Shown here one piece after another: positions 37,389-45,087 of a DNA stretch of 64,000 nucleotides. A model generated the notes under the pieces. The model did no database searches, had not been told where the DNA came from, and saw only the letters and a list, made by a program, of their open reading frames with translations. Source of the DNA: an uncultured Prevotella sp. (GTDB lineage: Bacteria > Bacteroidota > Bacteroidia > Bacteroidales > Bacteroidaceae); the NCBI GenBank assembly GCA_905233825.1, contig CAJOFE010000010.1, positions 1 to 64,000 of the forward strand. The letters are read 5' to 3'. Numbering within the stretch: the first letter of the stretch is position 1; every line of letters begins with the position of its first letter. Both the position numbers and the translations under genes were made by a program.

Positions 37389-37991
37389 ATGGAACAGAAA
37401 TTTGGAACAAACAGTATTGATCTTCAGGTGCTGCGCGACTTCTGCGAGCGGGAGGGCAAGAGTGTCTGCTACCAAAAGGGGGAGCAGATGGAGCGCGAGG
37501 GCAATCCGTCGCAATGGTTCGGCTTCGTGACCGAAGGGTGCTTCAAATACGTGACGCAGGGTATCAGCGACAACAAAGAGCACATTACATGGTTCTCGTT
37601 CGAGGGCGAATTTGCTGGCGACTATCCTGCCTGCCTTGACGGAAAACCCTCGATGACCACGATAGAGGCAATGCTACCTACCCGTGTGCTCATGGTGAGC
37701 GGCGAGCAACTGATGGGCCTGTTCCGCCAGAATATGGAGATGATGGCACTACGCGGTATCATCGGTGAGCACCTGCTCAGTCAGGCCCGTGCCCGCTACT
37801 TAGACTTCCACCGTACCACGCCCCGCGAGCGCTACGATCTGTTGTTACGCCGCTGCCCCGGTATTGTAGAACATCTGCCGCTTAATGCCATCGCCTCGTT
37901 CCTCAACATAACACCCAAAACCATCTCGATAATACGCCGCGACATTACGTTTAACAGTATGGTCAGGAAAGAAAAACCTTTACCTAAGTAA
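37389..37991 (+). CDS. Crp/Fnr-family transcriptional regulator
   Basis: 200 residues. The N-terminal cyclic-nucleotide-type beta-barrel contains GEQMEREGNPSQWFGFVTEGCFKYV and FEGEFAGDYPACLDG. A long dimer helix around 110-130 is followed by a C-terminal winged helix with PLNAIASFLNITPKTISIIRRDI, where recognition helix residues SIIRRD fit the family. There is no N-terminal Cys cluster, so no Fe-S sensor. The target is unknown; neighbours are an EPS operon upstream and a DUF4377 lipoprotein downstream. Confidence 0.88.
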   Translation: MEQKFGTNSIDLQVLRDFCEREGKSVCYQKGEQMEREGNPSQWFGFVTEGCFKYVTQGISDNKEHITWFSFEGEFAGDYPACLDGKPSMTTIEAMLPTRVLMVSGEQLMGLFRQNMEMMALRGIIGEHLLSQARARYLDFHRTTPRERYDLLLRRCPGIVEHLPLNAIASFLNITPKTISIIRRDITFNSMVRKEKPLPK

Positions 37992-38000
37992 AGACTTTCA

Positions 38001-38046
38001 CCCTCAGCACCCACTTTCTGGGCATCGCTGAGGGCTTTTTCGTTTT
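38001..38046 (+). terminator. Rho-independent terminator after the Crp/Fnr gene
   Basis: CCCTCAGC (38001-38008) pairs with GCTGAGGG (38027-38034), followed by CTTTTT and more T. Confidence 0.85.
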
Positions 38047-38054
38047 TCTTTTCG

Positions 38055-38142
38055 TACCTTTGTCCCCGTGAGACTATCCATAAGTCTCTCTCGTTTTAAT
38101 AAATAATGGACAGCATCCGTCGGGATGACGGGTGCTGTTTTA
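38055..38142 (+). promoter_or_regulatory. Promoter and structured leader of the DUF4377 gene
   Basis: TACCTTTG (38055-38062) starts a leader of about 110 bases. It contains a GAGACT/AGTCTC hairpin (around 38070-38088) and a strong 12-bp hairpin, ACAGCATCCGTC (38110-38121) with GACGGGTGCTGT (38127-38138), followed by TTTT, which looks like an attenuator. An in-frame ATG at 38106 precedes the second hairpin. Confidence 0.55.
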
Positions 38143-38180
38143 GAAAAGCTAATAAGTCAAACAACAATAATAATAAAGAA

Positions 38181-38546
38181 ATGAAAACAATGAAACTCTG
38201 GAAAATCTCATTTATGATGCTCGCTGCTTTCTCCCTCGCCTTTTGCAGCAGCGATGATGACGACAAAGACATCGTGGAACAAGTTACTATCTACGTCTCG
38301 GCCGAAACAGGGACATACAATGTCGTGCCTGACAACATGCTCGTAGAAGGTATGTTGATTCGCACTGAGGGTGAGAGCGCCTTCTACTGCGTCTCGTTCC
38401 AAACAATTACGGGCTTCACCTATGAGCGGGGACACGAGTACGAACTGTTAGTGAAGCGCACCAAGCTCGCCAATCCTCCGCAGGATTCCGGCAAGTATCG
38501 CTATGAACTCGTCCGCATTGTGTCGGATAAGGAAATCAAACGTTAG
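38181..38546 (+). CDS. DUF4377-like lipoprotein
   Basis: 121 residues. The ATG at 38181 begins a lipoprotein signal (WKISFMMLAAFSLAFC, lipid Cys 22) with an Asp-rich tether (SSDDDDKD). The domain VTIYVSAETGTYNVVP…FYCVSFQTITGFTYERGHEYELLVKRTKLANPP matches DUF4377, small beta-rich proteins related to HslJ-type domains; the role is unknown. An in-frame ATG at 38106 would add a polar Asn-rich leader encoded by the attenuator-like hairpin, so it is rejected. Confidence 0.75.
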   Translation: MKTMKLWKISFMMLAAFSLAFCSSDDDDKDIVEQVTIYVSAETGTYNVVPDNMLVEGMLIRTEGESAFYCVSFQTITGFTYERGHEYELLVKRTKLANPPQDSGKYRYELVRIVSDKEIKR

Positions 38547-38552
38547 AGCAAA

Positions 38553-38568
38553 ATGAAACAAGCAAAAC
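38553..38568 (+). repeat. Orphan copy of a signal-peptide start sequence
   Basis: ATGAAACAAGCAAAAC here equals the first 16 bases of the lipoprotein gene at 42663 and nearly matches the gene at 41500, but the following frame (41 codons) encodes no signal peptide. It looks like a vestige of a duplicated gene start. Confidence 0.4.
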
Positions 38569-38675
38569 CTCAGCCACGTGCACGCTATCATGACATTATG
38601 CGGCACTTTCGCCCGCCGTGCGTTAAAACTTGTAGATTTTACCGAAGAATTGCTACGAATGTGCGGGGGATTTCG

Positions 38676-38757
38676 TAACTTTGTCACCGTAAACAAGCAA
38701 AACAGAACAGAAAGCAAAATGAGCGGATAGACCGATGACGTTTCTGGGCTATCTGCT
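38676..38757 (+). promoter_or_regulatory. Promoter and leader hairpin of the outer-membrane barrel operon
   Basis: TAACTTTG (38676-38683) is followed by TCACCGT, close to the TCCCCGT after the DUF4377 promoter. AGCGGATAG (38722-38730) pairs with CTATCTGCT (38749-38757), followed by TTG, ten bases before the start codon. Confidence 0.5.
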
Positions 38758-38767
38758 TTGAATAAGA

Positions 38768-41482
38768 ATGAAGATGAAGAAAACAAATATCCTCGCTAGC
38801 CTCTCGCTTGTCGTCGCGCTGTTCGTTAGCGCGACCTCTGTGTATGCCGACATCATAAAGGGGCGCGTTGTAGATGCTGAGACAAAGGAGCCGTTGCCCG
38901 ATGCATCGGTGACACTGACGCAGAAATACGACATGGGGTCATCAACGATGTATGGCAAGGCCGACTCATTGGGTGTGTTCCATCTGCATGCCGATGGGAA
39001 GTGTACCATCGAGGCATCGATGCTGGGCTACTATACGAAGTCGAAGACGGTGCTGGTGTTCAGCGACAGCCGTAAGGACACGCTCGACATCGGCGATATT
39101 GAGCTGAAGATGTCGCCGCAGATGCTAAAGATGGTGGAGGTGACGGGCCGCGCTCGCCGCTTCACGGTGCGGGGCGACACCATTGTGTTCCATCCCGAGG
39201 CATTCCACTTGCAGGAAGGCGCACGGCTTGACGAACTCATCAGGAAACTGCCGGGCGTGGAGGTTGATAAGGAAGGTAAGATGTCGTGGAACGGCAAGCC
39301 CATCCGCCTGACAATGGACGGCGAGAGCATGTTGGGCGGCGAACAGTTGATGAGTCAGCTGCCCGCAGAAGCCGTGCAGGACATCAAGGCATACAACAAG
39401 GCATCGGAGTTCTCAGAGCGCACGGGCAAGGACGACGGCACACAGGACATGGTGCTCGACCTGACCATCAAGCCCGGCTTCCTCGACCGCTGGTATGGCG
39501 ACGTGAAGGCGGGCTACCAGACCCCGGAGTACTACGAGGGCGAGCTGACGATGAACCGCCTGTCGAAGACCGACCCCGTGATGGTGTTCGCCAATGCCAA
39601 CAATATTGCCAAGACCATCTACAAGAGCATGAACGGATGGAGCAGCAGCTGGGGCAACGGCTACGGACAGGAGCAGGGCGGTGCTGCCGGCTATCAGCAC
39701 AAGTGGAACAAGAAGGAGGGCACGCAGGAGATGAAAAGCCAGTACAGCGTCACGGGCGGTTTAAACCACGACGACCGCTGGGAAACATCGCACGAAGAGA
39801 CGGAGAACTACCTGCCAAATACTGCCGCCACGCGCAGCAACAGCGAGGCGTATTATCGCAGCCATAGGCTGAACCCTCGACTGAATGCCGACTTGCGCTG
39901 GGCCAGAGACTCGCTGAACACCTTCGCCCTCCGCGTCACTATAGACCACAAAAAGAGACGCTCGCACAGCCGGCAGACTGTGGAGCAGAGCGAAGCCCAA
40001 GGTTCCGATGCCTCCTATGCTGCGACACTGTCGCAACACAACAGCACTCACGACGAAGGCCACACAACAGAACTGATCACCAACGCCGATTGGGAGCACT
40101 ATGTCAAGGACGGCTCTCTGGGCGCCAGCATCCAGGTAATCTATTCCGACAGCAAGACCGACAGCTGGACAGACCGCATCGTCACCTCGCATGTCACTTC
40201 GCTCAACTCGTCGCAATTGAGCCAGTTCTCCACTTCGCCGAATACCAAGTTCCATGCCGTAGGCGATATTCATCATGCCCGCTGGCTCACGAAGAAATGG
40301 ATGATGAAGGCAACCTACAGTTTCCTGCACGACCATAATGACAACGATTGCGATTTCTCGACCAACGGAGTGGCCGATGCAGCCAACTCCTATCGCAACC
40401 ATTATACGAACAACAGGCACTACCTCCGCATCGACCAGACCGTCAACCTTGCGCCCTTCCAGATCATGCCCAGCGTCAAGGCCCAATGGCAGCGTGAGAG
40501 TCAGGACTACCAGCGCGGAATGCTCGACACCGCCGCCGTGCGCAACGCGCTGACTATCGACCCGTCGCTGCGGGCAACGCTGAAACTGAGCAAGACCATT
40601 GGCTTTGAGCTGAACTACGGTTTCAGCACGTCGAAGCCACAGATTCTACAGACCATCGGCTACCGCGACCTCACCGACCCGCTCTTCATCACAGAGGGGA
40701 ACCCCGGTCTGAAAGACACGCATAGCCACAACGTCAAACTCTCGTACAACATGGTGCTCGCCCGCAGCCAGACATCGCTCAGCGCCAGCATCGCCTTTAA
40801 TACCAGCGACCGCGACCGCGTGACAGCCCTCAGCTACAACCCCGCGACCGCCGTCTACGTCAGCCGCCCCGAGAACGTCCGAGGCAGCCGCACATGGGAG
40901 TACCGTCTTAATATCGACCAAGCCCTCGGCGAGATGTTCCGCTTGGAGAACGACTTCCGGCTCAACACCGGCGAGCACTACGGCTACCTGACCCTGCTGC
41001 CCACGCAGACCGAGCGGACACAGAACCGCCAGACCAACTTCCACCCCAAAGAACGCCTTACCCTGTCGTTTGACAAAGACTGGCTGAAAGCTTCCGTGTT
41101 CGCCAAGATAGAGGCCGACCGCCTGCGCTTCTCTGCCTCGCCTGAGCAGAACACCACCCTTTGGGACAACCAATTCGGCATCAAGGGCGAGGCCACCGTG
41201 AGCAACTTTGTCTTCGAGACCGACCTCACCGAGACCACCCGCCGAGGCTATGCGGCTCAGTCGATGAACCGAAACCTGCTGCTCTGGAATGCCGCCGTCA
41301 CATGGAAAATCCTAAAGAATAAAGCACGCGTGAAAGTGGAGTTCGAGGACATCCTGAACAAACAGGACAACTTCCGCAGCGAACGCTCCGCCTATCAGCA
41401 CACCACCTCATGGCAAGACTTCCGCCATCACTACGTCAACATCAGTTTCACCTATCACCTGGATGCGAAAAAGAAGGATTAA
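38768..41482 (+). CDS. Outer-membrane beta-barrel protein with carboxypeptidase-regulatory-like domain
   Basis: 904 residues with a signal peptide (ILASLSLVVALFVSATSVYA). Residues about 30-105 form a CarboxypepD_reg-like domain (IIKGRVVDAETKEPLPDASVTL). Next comes a plug-like region (VEVTGRARRFTVRGDTIVFHPEAF…LIRKLPGVEVD), then a long barrel of the PF14905 type. It resembles TonB-dependent receptors but has no TonB box I can see and no SusD partner. It heads an operon with the DUF4932 protease and a lipoprotein. The ligand is unknown. Confidence 0.82.
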   Translation: MKMKKTNILASLSLVVALFVSATSVYADIIKGRVVDAETKEPLPDASVTLTQKYDMGSSTMYGKADSLGVFHLHADGKCTIEASMLGYYTKSKTVLVFSDSRKDTLDIGDIELKMSPQMLKMVEVTGRARRFTVRGDTIVFHPEAFHLQEGARLDELIRKLPGVEVDKEGKMSWNGKPIRLTMDGESMLGGEQLMSQLPAEAVQDIKAYNKASEFSERTGKDDGTQDMVLDLTIKPGFLDRWYGDVKAGYQTPEYYEGELTMNRLSKTDPVMVFANANNIAKTIYKSMNGWSSSWGNGYGQEQGGAAGYQHKWNKKEGTQEMKSQYSVTGGLNHDDRWETSHEETENYLPNTAATRSNSEAYYRSHRLNPRLNADLRWARDSLNTFALRVTIDHKKRRSHSRQTVEQSEAQGSDASYAATLSQHNSTHDEGHTTELITNADWEHYVKDGSLGASIQVIYSDSKTDSWTDRIVTSHVTSLNSSQLSQFSTSPNTKFHAVGDIHHARWLTKKWMMKATYSFLHDHNDNDCDFSTNGVADAANSYRNHYTNNRHYLRIDQTVNLAPFQIMPSVKAQWQRESQDYQRGMLDTAAVRNALTIDPSLRATLKLSKTIGFELNYGFSTSKPQILQTIGYRDLTDPLFITEGNPGLKDTHSHNVKLSYNMVLARSQTSLSASIAFNTSDRDRVTALSYNPATAVYVSRPENVRGSRTWEYRLNIDQALGEMFRLENDFRLNTGEHYGYLTLLPTQTERTQNRQTNFHPKERLTLSFDKDWLKASVFAKIEADRLRFSASPEQNTTLWDNQFGIKGEATVSNFVFETDLTETTRRGYAAQSMNRNLLLWNAAVTWKILKNKARVKVEFEDILNKQDNFRSERSAYQHTTSWQDFRHHYVNISFTYHLDAKKKD

Positions 41483-41499
41483 CAAAAAGAAAAACAAAT

Positions 41500-42666
41500 A
41501 TGAAACAAACAAAACTTCTCTTTCTCCTGATTGCCACCCTCGCCACCACACTGACCGCGACGGCACAACCGATGGAGCAGCGAGAGCAGAGCGATGCTTG
41601 CATCACCTCTGCCGAGTCGCGACAGAGGAAGACTGAAAGTCAAATCAAAGTTGAAGTCAGCGAGACCGTCGAACTGATGAGCATCCTCGCTCGCACGGCG
41701 GGCAACCGAGAGTACAACATGGACATGGCGGGACAGTACACCAAGGACACCGAGGCGTGGTTCGCGCCCTACAAGCAGCACGTCACCGTGACCTGCTTCC
41801 AGAGTCTGCGTAACCAATATGGCATTAGCTATGATGCCGTGATGAGCATGGCCATCCACCTCGACATTGACGGGGGTAAGATCAACTTCCTTGGCGAGCA
41901 CTCCGACCTCGAAAAGCGTTGGAAGGACATTGACATCGAGGACTTCATAAAAAAACTCAACACGTTCTACACAGAAACCCGCTTTCACGACTTCTACGAG
42001 CAGCATCGCACATTCTACGAAGATGGTTTAAATGCCTACGAGGCCAAGGTCATGACCTATTTCCATCAAGACTGGTATGCCCGCTTCTACGGCACCGCTC
42101 CCACCGACCGTTTCCACATCGTCATCGGCTTTACCATCGGCGGTGGCAACTACGGCTCCTGCCGTCAGCTGCCCGGACAGCCACGCGAGGTATATGCTAT
42201 CTGCGGCTACAGCATAGACGAGAAGACAGGGAAGGCTTTCGAGAACGGGACGGACTATGCCGCGACACTCATCCATGAGTTCAATCACTCCTTTGTCAAT
42301 CCCCTATACGATGCCAATATCGACCAACTTGGTACTATCGGCGAGAAATTGCTGAAACGGTACTATCGCGGTATGAGCAACCAAGCTTACAGAAACGCTG
42401 CTACAGTCATCAATGAGAGCATTGTCCGTTCGGCAGTCATCATCTACATGCAGGAGAATGGCTTCAGTGCTGAACAAATCAAAGCAGAAATGTACGAACA
42501 GATAGCCCGTGATTTCCTTTGGATGCCAGAACTTGTCACCGCCCTTCTCTATTACTCCAAGCACCGCAATCGCTACAAGAGTCTTGGCGACTACTATCCT
42601 GAAATCGCCAAGTGCTTAGAGAAATATCTGAATGCAGAAACTGAAAGAATAGAAAACGCTTTATGA
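41500..42666 (+). CDS. DUF4932 secreted zinc-metalloprotease-like protein
   Basis: 388 residues. The ATG at 41500 gives a signal peptide (LLFLLIATLATTLTATAQ). The domain shows LIHEFNHSFVNPLYD, an HExxH-type zinc motif, with a downstream Glu in VINESIVRSAVI as a possible third ligand, plus RFHIVIGFTIGGGNYG. This matches DUF4932 proteins, which are predicted metalloproteases; the substrate is unknown. It follows the barrel gene by 17 bases, and its stop overlaps the next ATG. The upstream in-frame start inside the barrel gene is rejected. Confidence 0.8.
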   Translation: MKQTKLLFLLIATLATTLTATAQPMEQREQSDACITSAESRQRKTESQIKVEVSETVELMSILARTAGNREYNMDMAGQYTKDTEAWFAPYKQHVTVTCFQSLRNQYGISYDAVMSMAIHLDIDGGKINFLGEHSDLEKRWKDIDIEDFIKKLNTFYTETRFHDFYEQHRTFYEDGLNAYEAKVMTYFHQDWYARFYGTAPTDRFHIVIGFTIGGGNYGSCRQLPGQPREVYAICGYSIDEKTGKAFENGTDYAATLIHEFNHSFVNPLYDANIDQLGTIGEKLLKRYYRGMSNQAYRNAATVINESIVRSAVIIYMQENGFSAEQIKAEMYEQIARDFLWMPELVTALLYYSKHRNRYKSLGDYYPEIAKCLEKYLNAETERIENAL

Positions 42667-43199
42667 AACAAGCAAAACTTCTCTTCCTCCTGATTGCCGC
42701 CCTTGCATTCACCTCTTGCGGCAACGACGAACCAAGATATGCCGACCCGGAGGCACATGAAAAGACCGTGCAACTGAATGAGCAGTACGGGCCACTCATA
42801 GTTGGCACATGGCACTACGAAAATATCAGCGACACGCAGCGTTACTTCGAGCGCCTCACGTTCAAGGCTGACGGCACGCTGACGGGAATGCGCGAATGGC
42901 AAACCCGCCAGCTCGTCACCATTGACGGCGAACAACGCTACACCGACTGGAAGGACGTAGAACTGAGCGGCACGTTCACAGGAACATGGCAACTGAAATA
43001 CTGGAGTCCCGAGGGGAACAGCGGCGAGAAGCGCAATTGCCTGCAACTGACCGCCACCTACGACGATGCAGAGCGAGACTATATGGCCTACTCCTGCGTC
43101 CTCACCTTCGCCTATGCCGATGCCACCACTCTCCGCATATCAGGCTATTACGTCAAAGACCCCGATGGGTGGATGAACTTTCAGCGCAGCGAGGAATAA
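42663..43199 (+). CDS. Lipocalin-like lipoprotein
   Basis: 178 residues. The lipoprotein signal (LLFLLIAALAFTSC, Cys 19) is encoded by DNA almost identical to the start of the preceding gene (40 of the first 45 bases). The mature part (LIVGTWHYENISDTQRYFERLTFKADGTLTG) resembles lipocalin-like DUF domains of Bacteroidetes. Last gene of the operon; ATGA overlap with the protease. The function is unknown. Confidence 0.7.
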   Translation: MKQAKLLFLLIAALAFTSCGNDEPRYADPEAHEKTVQLNEQYGPLIVGTWHYENISDTQRYFERLTFKADGTLTGMREWQTRQLVTIDGEQRYTDWKDVELSGTFTGTWQLKYWSPEGNSGEKRNCLQLTATYDDAERDYMAYSCVLTFAYADATTLRISGYYVKDPDGWMNFQRSEE

Positions 43200-43207
43200 C
43201 ATCAATT

Positions 43208-43250
43208 AAGCGCGCTTCTCAACGCTGGAAAGGCATTAAGAAGCGCGCTT
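43208..43250. terminator. Bidirectional terminator-like hairpin
   Basis: AAGCGCGCTTCT (43208-43219) and AGAAGCGCGCTT (43239-43250) form a perfect 12-bp stem between two convergent genes. The T-run is weak. Confidence 0.6.
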
Positions 43251-43278
43251 ATTGGGTTTTAGAAGGGTTTGCTACAGC

Positions 43279-44214
43279 TTAAAGATCTTCGTAGTTGGCA
43301 ATCTGGAAGGTGGAAGTACGCATATCGCCCGTCTGGAAACCTTTGTTCAGCCAGCGCTTGCGCTGGGCACTAGTGCCATGGGTGAACGACTCTTCGACGG
43401 CACGGCCGGTGGCCTGCTTCTGCAGCCAGTCGTCGCCGATCTTCTGTGCCAGCTCAAGGCCGCGCTCCAAGTCACCATACTCTAACGAATGGTTGTTCTT
43501 CTCCTCATAGTGAGCCCAGACGCCGGCATAATAGTCAGCAAGTAACTCAAGACGCACGCTAATTTGGTTGGCCTTGGTCTTGTTCACCTTGTTCATGTCC
43601 TGATGGGCTTTCTGTAGGGTTCCCGTGAGGTACTCCACGTGGTGGCCTATCTCGTGGGCAATGACGTAAGCATAGGCAAAGTCGTTACCCTCGACACCAA
43701 GCTGCTGCTTCATCTGCGTGAAGAACGACAGGTCGATGTAGAGTTTCTGGTCGCCTGAGCAATAGAAGGGACCTACTGACGAGGGGGCTGTGCCGCAAGC
43801 CGACTGCACACTGTTGGTAAAGAGCACTAGCGTGGGGTTGGTATATTCACCCAGATTGTTCTCGCGGAACACCTGCTTCCACACATCTTCGGTAGAGCCG
43901 AGGATGATGCGGCACACGGTGTCGAGGCGCTGCTCTTCAGGTGTGAACTTAGTAGGGTCGGTCTCGCCTTCATAGGTAGCGTCTGCCTGCTTACCGCCCA
44001 GGATGTCGCCCAAGCCACCGCCTCCCTGGGTGATAGCTCCGATGACCTGACCGAGGTCGATGCCGCCTCCGCCACTACCACCGCCGCCCAATAGCGACAT
44101 GACAATGCCGATGATTACTGCGAGAATACCACCGCCTGCGGCGGCCTTCGTTCCACTGCTCAGACCGCGGCGATCTTCCACGTTCTGGCTCATTCTTCTT
44201 CCTTTCAGTCTCAT
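43279..44214 (-). CDS. YpfJ-type neutral zinc metallopeptidase
   Basis: 311 residues. The start MRLKGRRMSQNVEDRRG is diagnostic of the YpfJ/KPN_02809 family. A membrane helix (about 28-43) is followed by a Gly-rich linker, then the peptidase domain with AYVIAHEIGHHVE (HExxH zinc motif) and ELLADYYAGVWAH (downstream Glu/Asp ligands). SACGTAPSSVGPFYCSGDQKLYIDLSFF also fits. Probably anchored to the inner membrane; the substrate is unknown. It has its own promoter at 44252-44245. Confidence 0.92.
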   Translation of the reverse strand: MRLKGRRMSQNVEDRRGLSSGTKAAAGGGILAVIIGIVMSLLGGGGSGGGGIDLGQVIGAITQGGGGLGDILGGKQADATYEGETDPTKFTPEEQRLDTVCRIILGSTEDVWKQVFRENNLGEYTNPTLVLFTNSVQSACGTAPSSVGPFYCSGDQKLYIDLSFFTQMKQQLGVEGNDFAYAYVIAHEIGHHVEYLTGTLQKAHQDMNKVNKTKANQISVRLELLADYYAGVWAHYEEKNNHSLEYGDLERGLELAQKIGDDWLQKQATGRAVEESFTHGTSAQRKRWLNKGFQTGDMRTSTFQIANYEDL

Positions 44215-44244
44215 AGTTGTATGTTTTTAGATTGATTTTGCTTG

Positions 44245-44252
44245 CAAAGGTA
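44245..44252 (-). promoter_or_regulatory. -7 box of the YpfJ-type gene
   Basis: TACCTTTG on the minus strand, 31 bases upstream of the start codon. Confidence 0.6.
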
Positions 44253-44317
44253 CAGAATTATTTTTGAAAACAACGAAAAAAAACTCACTATTTTTCGGTA
44301 GTGTCGGAAAAAAGTAG

Positions 44318-44325
44318 TAACTTTG
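44318..44325 (+). promoter_or_regulatory. -7 box of the Fe-S scaffold/GGGtGRT operon
   Basis: TAACTTTG on the plus strand, 45 bases before the ATG at 44371; divergent from the YpfJ-type promoter. Confidence 0.6.
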
Positions 44326-44370
44326 CACTCGCGAAAACAAACAGTTTATTTTTGCAAAGATAAAAACATT

Positions 44371-45072
44371 ATGATTTATTCAAAGGAAGTTGAAAACATG
44401 TGCGTTGTGGCCAAAGGCCCCAACCACGGTCCTGCACCCATTCCCGAGGAGGGCAAATGGATTCAGGCCAAAGAGATTAAGGACATTTCGGGCTACACGC
44501 ACGGTATTGGCTGGTGCGCTCCTCAGCAGGGTGCCTGCAAGCTGAGCCTGAACGTGAAGGACGGCGTCATTCAGGAGGCTCTCGTCGAGACCATCGGCTG
44601 CACGGGTATGACTCACTCGGCCGCTATGGCTTCTGAGATTCTGCCTGGCAAGACCATCCTTGAGGCCCTGAACACCGACCTCGTCTGCGACGCCATCAAC
44701 ACGGCCATGCGCGAGTTGTTCCTGCAGATTGTCTATGGTCGCACACAGAGTGCTTTCTCTGAGGGCGGTCTGGTCATCGGTGCCGGATTGGAAGACCTGG
44801 GTAAGGGTTTGCGCTCACAGACAGGTACGCTTTATGGCACAGTGGCCAAGGGCACTCGCTATCTGGAGCTGACCGAGGGCTACATCACCAAGCAGTTTCT
44901 GGATAAGGACAATCAGGTTTGCGGCTACGAGTACGTTCACCTGGGCAAGATGATGGAAGCCATCAAGGACGGCATGGATGCCAACGAGGCTGTGAAGAAG
45001 TTCACTGGTTCTTATGGCCGCACCACTGCCGAGCAGGGAATTGTTAAGGTTATTGACCCACGTAAAGAATAA
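44371..45072 (+). CDS. NifU/IscU-like iron-sulfur cluster scaffold protein
   Basis: 233 residues. The ATG at 44371 is chosen because the promoter overlaps any earlier start. Conserved Cys positions lie in ENMCVVAKGPNHGP, GWCAPQQGACKLSL, IGCTGMTHSAAMASEILPGKTILEAL and DLVCDAINTAMRELFLQIVYGRTQSAFSEGGL. The GCTG…EILPGKT block parallels IscU/NifU scaffolds. It is longer than IscU (about 130), with an added C-terminal part. It is paired with the GGGtGRT gene 15 bases downstream, an arrangement I recall from Bacteroidetes and some anaerobic Firmicutes; the target of the cluster is unknown. Confidence 0.82.
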   Translation: MIYSKEVENMCVVAKGPNHGPAPIPEEGKWIQAKEIKDISGYTHGIGWCAPQQGACKLSLNVKDGVIQEALVETIGCTGMTHSAAMASEILPGKTILEALNTDLVCDAINTAMRELFLQIVYGRTQSAFSEGGLVIGAGLEDLGKGLRSQTGTLYGTVAKGTRYLELTEGYITKQFLDKDNQVCGYEYVHLGKMMEAIKDGMDANEAVKKFTGSYGRTTAEQGIVKVIDPRKE

Positions 45073-45073
45073 A

Positions 45074-45078
45074 GGAGG
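45074..45078 (+). promoter_or_regulatory. Strong Shine-Dalgarno site (GGAGG)
   Basis: GGAGG nine bases before the ATG of the GGGtGRT gene. Such a strong site is rare in Bacteroidetes, where most starts here have none. Confidence 0.6.
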
Positions 45079-45087
45079 ACCCGAACT

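Noticed and set aside
38106..38180. Upstream ATG for the DUF4377 lipoprotein
   Set aside because: The added residues are encoded by a strong leader hairpin and a poly-AAC/AAT tract, and would bury the lipoprotein signal.
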